Positions 57,409 to 64,000 of a stretch of 64,000 nt of DNA are shown piece after piece (position 1 is the first letter of the stretch; each line of letters starts with the position of its first letter). The notes below the pieces were generated by a model. It saw only the letters and a program-made list of their open reading frames with translations. It was not told the origin of the DNA and did no database searches. The stretch spans positions 19,613,752 to 19,677,751 of the forward strand of contig CM034237.1 of the NCBI GenBank assembly GCA_019916065.1. Reading direction: 5' to 3'. Made by a program: the position numbers and the translations under genes. The stretch is from Vitellaria paradoxa. Taxonomy: Eukaryota; Streptophyta; Magnoliopsida; Ericales; Sapotaceae.

Positions 57409-60400
57409 GATTTGTTACACCAAGTAAACTCCTCATTTTGATGAAAGTCTCCATCTTGAGGGGCTTCGTGAAAATGTCCGCCACTTGGTCTTGTGACTTG
57501 ATATATTTGAGTTCCACTTCTTTCTTCGTAAAGCAATACTGAATGTAGTGAAATCGGGTATCGATGTGCTTGCTCCTCCCATGAAACACCGGATTTTTGG
57601 CTAAGGCAAAGGCCGATTTGTTATCAACAAAAATCTCCATTGGACCTTCCATTTGAAACTTCAACTCCTTCACTAAGTTTCTTAGCCAAATTGCATGACA
57701 TACACATGAAGTTGCTGCGACGTACTCCACCTCGCATGTTGATAATGTAACTATGGGTTGCTTTTTTGACATCCATGTGAACGCTGTTTCACCAATAAAA
57801 AATACAAACCCCGTAGTGCTCTTCTGATCATCCAAGTCACTACTCCAATCACTATCACAATAACCAACAACATCAAAATTGCTAGAAGAGACATAGGAAA
57901 GACCATACCCAATCGTCCCTTTGATGTAACGAAGTATCCTCTTTGCCATTTTGAAATGTGTTGTTGTCGGCTCCTCCATAAATTGACTAATGATTCCAAC
58001 CGAATAAAGAATATCCAGTCTTGTGCATGTCAAGTATCTCAAACTTCCAACCAAGCTTTTGAAAAGTGTAGAATCTACCTTCTCTCCTCCATCTTGCTTG
58101 GTGATTTTGACTCCACATTCCATCGGTGTTCCAACCGGATTAGCATCATCCATGTTGAACCTTTTGAGCACTTCTTTAGCATAGCCCTCTTGGAATATAA
58201 AAATCCCATCTTCACCTTGTTTGACCTCGATCCCAAGATCGTAACTCATGAGACCAATGTCCGTCATTTCAAACTCCTTTGCCATCTCCCTTTTGAACTC
58301 ATCAAACATGCTAGGATCGTTTCCGGTAAATACTAAATCATCAACGTATAAACAAATGATTAGTATGCTTTCACCTTGCATTTTGATGTAGAGGGCATGC
58401 TCATAAGGACACTTCATATACTTCTTCTCTTGAAAGTACTTGTCAATCTTCGAATTCCATGCTCTCGGTGCTTGCTTCAAACCGTAAAGAGCCTTCTTCA
58501 ATCGAAGCACTTTGTTTTCTTTACCCTTGACTTCATAACCCAACGGTTGCTCCACATAGACCTCCTCCTCAAGAATTCCGTTCAAGAATGCTGATTTGAC
58601 ATCCATTTGATGTATCTTCCAATGATTATGGGCTACCAAAGCAATAATCAAACGAATAGTTTCAAGGCGAACAACGGGGGCAAATACCTCATCATAGTCG
58701 ATGCCGTGTTGTTGACTCTACCCTTTCACAACTAGTCTCGCCTTGTGCCTCTCAACATCGCCATTGGCCTTTCTCTTTGTCTTGTATACCCACTTTACTC
58801 CGATTGGTTTGTGCCCTTTTGGAAGCTTAGTCAACTCCCATGTGTCGTTTTTCTCTATCGCTCGAATTTCTTCATCCATTGCATCATTCCATTTTTTGTT
58901 TGCAATGGCTTCTTGGAAACTAATGGGCTCACAATCACCAAAAAGACAATAGAGAATTATGTCATTTTGATTTTCATTTACCTCATTAAGTTCCCGTAGA
59001 CTTCGGGTTCCTCTTGGGCCAATTTCGTTCTCCGAATCGCTGGAAAATGCCTCCGTTCCGCTGGACGATGCATTGCATGACGTTGAGCCTTCAGATGACG
59101 ACCGATCGGTCAACCAGGGTGACGCTGGAATGGGCAAAACTTCACTTATTTCGTCTCTGGTTGGCTCGTTTTCATCGTCTTCTTCAAAGTATAGAAGGAA
59201 ATCATACTCCTCCTCCTGTATATTCCAATCCCAAGAGACTTCCTCATCAAAAACAACATCATGACTAATAATTACCTTCCCATTCAAAAGATTGTAGAGG
59301 CGATAACCCTTTGAACTTGGGTTATAGCCGATGAAGATGAGTTTCTCGCTTCGATCATCGAGCTTGGTCCTTTTTTTCCTCCGACACATGAGCATATGCA
59401 ATACTCCCAAACACCTTGAAGTGACCAATTCTAGGCTTTCTTCCGTTCCATGCTTCTTGAGGCGTCTTGTCAAGCACACTTTTGGTTGGTGCTCGATTTG
59501 TCAAATAGACCGCACAAGCTACGGCCTCCGCCCAAAATTCCCTCGGCATCTTCTTCGTCTTCAGCATGCTTCTTGCCATGTTCAAGATTGTCCGATTCTT
59601 CCTCTCTGCCATGCCATTTTGTTGCAGTGTCCTTGGCACCGTTAACAGACGTTCGATGCCTTTTTCATCACAAAACTGTTTGAACTCATTTGATGTGAAT
59701 TCACCACCTCAATCGGTTCTCATGGCCTTGATCGTAAGGTTGCTTTCATTCTCCACACGCACCTTAAATCTCTTGAAGATTTCAAATACTTCCGATTTTT
59801 CCTTCAAAAAGGACACCCATGTTTTTCTAGAAAAATCATCAATAAAGAGAAAGAAGTATTTACTTTTACCATGAGACTCCGGTTTAATCACTCCATACAC
59901 ATCGGCGTGGATGAGTTCTAGAGGCTTCTTGGCTATTGTCATAGACTCTTTCGAAAAACTACTTCGATGATGTTTTTTGAGTAAGCACCCTTCACACACT
60001 TGGTTCGGCTTGTGAATGTGCGGTAAACCTCGCACCATCTTCTTCTTCGACAAGTCTTCTAGACTCCCAAAATTGAGGTGCCCGAACCGTAGATGCCATA
60101 GCCAAGAGGGATCCTCATAACACGTCTTCAAGCATTTCGGAACATCATTACATACATTCAAAGGAAACATTCAGTTTTTGGTCATGGAGACTTTAGCAAC
60201 AAGTCTCTCATGATTATCTCTCAAATACAAACAATTGTTTTTCATTTGAACTTCAAAACCTTTCTCTAACAATTGTCTTACACTCAATATATTATTTTTT
60301 ACATTGGGAATGTAATAAACATTTGTGATATATTGATGTTCTCCATTTTTTAATCGAATGAGAATTTTACCTGTTCATTTGATGGCGGCTAAAGAATTGT

Positions 60401-61523
60401 CTCCAAAGGCAATATTACCTTTCGCCATCTCGTTCAACTCCGCAAACATCTTGTGGTTCCCACACATGTGATTCGAGGCTCCGGTGTCAAGATACCACAT
60501 GCTATCTCGACTCTCTTCTTCTCCCTTTGAAACCATGAATAAGGTCCCGTTCTCCTCCGCATAATTGGACTGCCCTTGATGGGCGTTGGATGTGCCGGTG
60601 GTTGACAGGTTCTGATGCTTCCGGTCGATCGGCTCTGTTTGGGATGAGTAACACTCATTCGCATAATGTCCATATTTATTACAATTATAACATTTTACCT
60701 GAGATTTATCTCTCCCGGACCTTCCACCATGTCTTCCACGACCTCGGCCTCCTCTTCCTCTTGAAGATTCACACGAGTTTTGAGAAACGTCGGTGTTGGC
60801 TGCACCTCTTCCACCATGGCCTCGACCACCACGACCTCTTCCATGTCCATGACCATTCTCCTCCTTGAGTTTGAGTTGGAGAAGTTGTTCAACGGTCTCC
60901 GTTTGCTCCATCTTCCTTTTCTTTTTCTCCTCATAGGCTTGCAACGGGCCTATAAATTGTTCAATCGTCATGTTCTCGAGATCCTTCGTCTCCTCGATTG
61001 TCGTGGTGATGATCTCGAACTTAGTGTTTAGGCTCCGTAGAACCTTTTCCATGACACGAACATCGGCGATTTCTTTACCGTTCCATCTCAATTGGTTGAC
61101 AACGGTCATTACTTTTGTGTGATATTCCGCTATCACCTCCGTCTCCTTCATTTGTAACGATTCAAACTCACCACGTAAAGTTTGCAACCATACCTTTTTC
61201 ACACGATCAGCTCCTCTATGAGTCAATTGGAGCTTATCCCACGCCACCTTTGACGTCTCGGCATTGGCGATGGTCTCAAACGTGTCTTCGTCCACCGATT
61301 GGTACAAGATATAGAGGGCCTTCTTGTCCTTCTTTCTTGTCTCCTTTAACGTGTCTTTTTGCGCTTCATCGGCTCCAGCTTCCGCCTCTTGGAAACCGTT
61401 CTCCACGATCTCCCACATGTCTTGTGCTCCTAGTAACGCCTTCATCTTGATGCTCCAATTGTTGTAGTTGAGCTTGGTAAGCATCGGTAGTTGAAGTGGA
61501 CCCATTCCTCCACCGTTGGCCAT
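57401..61523 (-). pseudogene. Copia B gag-pol, few interruptions
   Basis: Gag starts at ATG 61523 (MANGGGMGPLQLP), with LNYNNWSIKMKALLGAQDMW and a zinc knuckle CYNCNKYGHYANEC (~60690). Protease DTGASNHMCG is at ~60480. Integrase zinc region and core lie at 60170-59355 with WHLRFGHLN and CEGCLLKKHH. RT runs from ~58770 (KPIGVKWVYKTKRKANGDVE) with [10 protein letters not shown] and YVDDLVFTGND (~58350). RNase H has FVDNKSAFALAKNP and DIFTKPLKMETF, ending at 57401. Stops lie near 60375, 60173, 59711 and 58718; those at 60173 and 59711 are TGA in place of conserved Arg codons. One frameshift lies near 59350. The last 416 codons are open. Confidence 0.92.
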
Positions 61524-61546
61524 TTTTCTCTCGGTTTTTTCTACAC

Positions 61547-61558
61547 GCTCTGATACCA
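61547..61558 (-). promoter_or_regulatory. Primer binding site of Copia B
   Basis: Minus strand TGGTATCAGAGC, three bases from the LTR. Confidence 0.9.
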
Positions 61559-61561
61559 CTT

Positions 61562-61878
61562 TGTTAGAAAAACGTAAAGGACAAATATGGAGGAAGTGAT
61601 ATATATCATTTAACTAAGCATGCCTTTACATAGGCTTACAAAAAACAACCATATAATACTAATGGTTAAAAACCATAAATGTCACCAAATGCACATAACT
61701 TCTAAAATAAAGAAAACTCCCAAATTAACTCACACATAATTCCCTATAACTCAAAAAGCCACTACTGGTTATACACATCAAACCACAATCGGTTACACAA
61801 AAATCAAAAGCCACGCATTAATACAAACTAAATGCCACAAATAAAGTTTAATAATAAAAACCTTTTATTTTCTCAACA
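61562..61878 (-). repeat. 5' LTR of Copia B
   Basis: 317 bp, ~97% identical to the 3' LTR. Confidence 0.93.
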
Positions 61879-61883
61879 TAAAC

Positions 61884-62300
61884 TAGGGTTCTTGAAATAG
61901 CTACTAGGGTGGGAAAGATCTCCTGTGCCTGCAATCTTGACCATATTTGGATAAACTAGGGTTTGTTGAGTTGATGTTCAGCTATGCTGCCTCAAGAACT
62001 TCCACAACCATCCTGTACTGACCCTTTGAAATTGTGACACGGAATCCTTCAAATTTTGATCAATGGAAAAGAGTGAGTTGCTTTTGCACGAGACTCTTTC
62101 TCATAGTCAACAACGTCTGCCAAGGTCAACTGGTAGCTTCTTAAAGATTGTCGCTGTGCGATCATTCTCCTCTGCTGGTTTACAAGCCGAAACTTGGATA
62201 GTTTGCAAAGATTTTCCACCTTCTCTTAAGCTAGGGTTTATCTATGACTCATTGAAAAAAAAAAAAAAAAACAAACAAAACAAGAACAAAATTGAATCCT
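61884..62300 (+). other. Remainder of MYB paralogue intron 2
   Basis: Matches 41210-41620 of copy 1 (for example AACTAGGGTTTGTTGAGTTG and GAATCCTTCAAATTT). The 79-codon frame at 62063-62302 is intronic and not a gene. Confidence 0.75.
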
Positions 62301-62445
62301 GATTAGGATTTGAACTAATCCCTATTTATATTATGGTGTAGCAAACTAGCTTTAACAAAGGAATTAATTTGTTATCTCTGCCTAATAGGAAACAAAATCT
62401 CTGAAATTTCCCCTTTGAGTTAAAATATAGTCGACTCATTGTTAA

Positions 62446-62778
62446 AGTGCCATTTGGTATATTTATTTTAAGCTTATTTTTTATTTTATATTTTTAAAAA
62501 TAAGAAAAAAGTAGTTAAAAATATATTTGGTCATTTGTATTTTTAAAATTTATTTAAAAAAATAAAAAATGAGTTTACACATGAAATACAAAATGATAAA
62601 AAGTCATTTTAAGTGTTTTTAACTCAAAAAAAAATCAAAACACAAAAAATAAAAAATATTAAATCAAATACGTTTTTTTGTTTTTCATGTTTTAAAATTT
62701 TCAAAACATAAAACACATAAAATAAAAAATAAAAAATAAAAAATAAATAAAAAATAAAAATATAAACCAAATGCCACC
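62446..62778 (+). mobile_element. Harbinger MITE, 333 bp, related to the 6.5-kb element
   Basis: Ends AGTGCCATTTGG and (inward) GGTGGCATTTGGTTT, with TAA on both sides (62443-62445 and 62779-62781). The first ~110 bases follow the left sub-terminal region of the element at 30270 (TTTTAAGC, TTTTTAAAAATAAGAAAAA, ATTTGGT, GTATTTTTAAAA). The right end CAAACCAAATGCCACC-type text matches 36757-36772. It looks like an internally deleted member of the same family. Confidence 0.82.
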
Positions 62779-62989
62779 TAAACTTTTAATTCTCTAAACC
62801 AATTCTCGGCTGAACGTCTTTATCCATCATTACTCTCGGCTTATTAGCGTTAGTTCAAAGGCTCCTAGTCCAACTCAGTCCCATCGTGAACGTTACTACG
62901 TTTCCTGGTTGTGTATTAATTGCAATCTTAATCTATTTTTCTGAAATTCACCACGGTAGATAAAAGGAGATCAAGTACTGATACATATC

Positions 62990-63540
62990 TATTCAAAAAC
63001 GCATGATTAGCCATAAAATTGTAATGAATCAAATAAAATATATAATCTTATATATATAATTTTAAGGCATAATCAGTAGCTTCTCAAAGATTGTTTGTGT
63101 GTGCCTGATCACGGTGGTGCTGGCTAGGGATCTTGTAGCTTTGTTTTGAAATATTAAAGGTGTACATAAGCCATCATCTTGATCTTTCAACTCAAAGAAG
63201 AAATCTTACATATTCTCTTCCACGATGATATCTTCATATTGATTAATGCTTTGACCTCCCTAAGCAATGAAAAGTGAACTCCACTCTCGCAGACCAAGAT
63301 TGGAAGAGTTAAAATATTTCCTAAGTTGAGATCGGTAGCATTATGTCATTGTTTCAGCATTTCATGCGCCTGGTGGCATTGCCCATAGTTACCATACGAT
63401 GGGTAGGTTGGGGCATAACTAAGGAAAACTCATGTAGCCATGTTACCTTCAATATTGAGGTTTCCAATGGCAGCACCAACCTTTTTCTTATAAGCAAAAA
63501 GGTCAAGTTATTTTTGTTAAGTATTATATGACCCCTTTTT
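62990..63540 (+). repeat. Second stretch with similarity to MYB intron 2
   Basis: AGTAGCTTCTCAAAGATTGT and GATCACGGTGGTG repeat the text at 62125-62165 and 41490-41540. Beyond 63400 the sequence follows 41650-41800 (GGGTAGGTTGG, TCTTATAAGC, GTTAAGTATTATATGACC). Part of intron 2 is therefore present twice in copy 2, by local duplication or by recombination with another paralogue. Confidence 0.55.
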
Positions 63541-64000
63541 TCAAACGTTTCAGAGAACCAATTTGGTTTCATGCCTGGAAGATCAACCATGAAGGCTATC
63601 TTTCTCTTGAGGAGGTTAATGGAACAGTATAGAGAAGGTCAAAAAAATTTACATATGGTGTTCATCGATTTAGAGAAGGCATATGATCGGGTTCCTAGGG
63701 AGATTCTATGGAGAGTATTGGAAAAGAATGGAGCGTGTGTCGCATATATTGAGACGATAATGGACATGTATGATAGAACCATGACATCTATACGGACGAC
63801 TGGTGGAGAGACTAATGAGTTCCCTATCATGATTGGTTTACATCAAGGCTCAGCGTTAAGCCCGTACTTGTTTGCTTTAGTTATAGATGAGATTACAAGA
63901 CATATTCAGGATGAGATGCCGTGGTGTATGCTATTTGCAGATGATATTGTTTTAGTAGATGAGACGAGAGAAGGAGTGAATGCTAAGCTAGAATTGTGGC
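63541..64000 (+). mobile_element. Non-LTR retrotransposon reverse transcriptase, open fragment at window edge
   Basis: One frame is open from 63541 to the last base: [52 protein letters not shown], then the catalytic box [10 protein letters not shown]. The text begins in mid-RT directly after MYB intron sequence, so the element is 5'-truncated or nested. It differs from the L1-type LINEs in this window and resembles the plant RTE-like group. The frame continues off the window, so intactness cannot be judged. Confidence 0.82.

Larger units (their letters stand above)
57078..61878 (-). mobile_element. Ty1/Copia retrotransposon B, full length, antisense in MYB intron 2
   Basis: LTRs of 316 and 317 bp (57078-57393 and 61562-61878) start TGTTAG and end CAACA in plus-strand view. 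The 5-bp target duplication TAAAC is exact (57073-57077 and 61879-61883). The initiator-Met primer site lies inside the right LTR and the polypurine tract inside the left LTR, so the element runs right to left. Hand count gives about ten substitutions and one indel between LTRs (~3.2%). Confidence 0.95.
42531..63540 (+). repeat. Tandem segmental duplication, copy 2, expanded by transposons
   Basis: The same order of blocks as in copy 1 is spread over ~21 kb. Insertions relative to copy 1 include ~350 bp at 42897-43240; a LINE with nested Copia and extra sequence (44515-53620); a 1.34-kb element (54481-55816); Copia in intron 2 (57078-61878); and a MITE plus extra DNA (62300-63400). The matching region stops at ~63540, where a non-LTR reverse transcriptase begins, before the position of MYB exon 3. 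Confidence 0.88.

Noticed and set aside
62063..62302. 79-codon frame
   Set aside because: It lies in MYB intron 2 and matches non-coding intron sequence in copy 1.

Overview
This is a eudicot-type plant nuclear window, AT-rich and dominated by transposable elements. The evidence is an R2R3-MYB gene with the standard plant intron positions, plant-type CACTA, PIF/Harbinger and hAT transposons, Ty1/Copia elements primed by initiator tRNA-Met, L1-type LINEs with a C-terminal RNase H, and many AT microsatellites. The species cannot be named from sequence. I found no tRNA, rRNA, CRISPR or bacterial feature.

Layout. 1-5.9 kb: an edge fragment, a nearly perfect 1.33-kb tandem duplication with an LTR-like promoter core, and a decayed ~380-bp tandem repeat. 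6.3-7.5 kb: a non-autonomous hAT element with 8-bp target duplications. 8.8-11.6 kb: remnants of an L1 LINE with a 5'-truncated Copia element between its two pieces. 13.1-25.6 kb: a complete-ended 12.4-kb CACTA element with CTT target duplications, decayed TnpD-like and TnpA-like transposase genes (both minus strand), a dimeric ~178-bp satellite array and a nested Harbinger-like element. 30.3-36.8 kb: a full-length PIF/Harbinger element with its Myb-like ORF1, a broken DDE transposase and, between them, a captured fragment of a host HD-Zip I transcription-factor gene. 37.4-63.5 kb: a tandem duplication of a 5.09-kb unit carrying an R2R3-MYB gene. Copy 1 is compact and its MYB gene is intact (259 codons in three exons). 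Copy 2 is stretched to more than 21 kb by a LINE with a Copia element inside it, a 1.3-kb insertion in the promoter, a second Copia element in intron 2 and a Harbinger MITE; its third MYB exon is not in the window. 63.5-64 kb: an open non-LTR reverse transcriptase fragment that runs off the edge.

The only credible intact host protein-coding gene is the MYB gene at 40567-42443. Everything else coding is transposon-derived and mostly inactivated, often by stop codons that fit C-to-T decay of methylated cytosines (CGA to TGA, CAG to TAG, TGG to TAG or TGA). The items most worth a second look are the HD-Zip capture by a Harbinger element, the dimeric satellite inside the CACTA element, and the two MYB paralogues with very different transposon loads.
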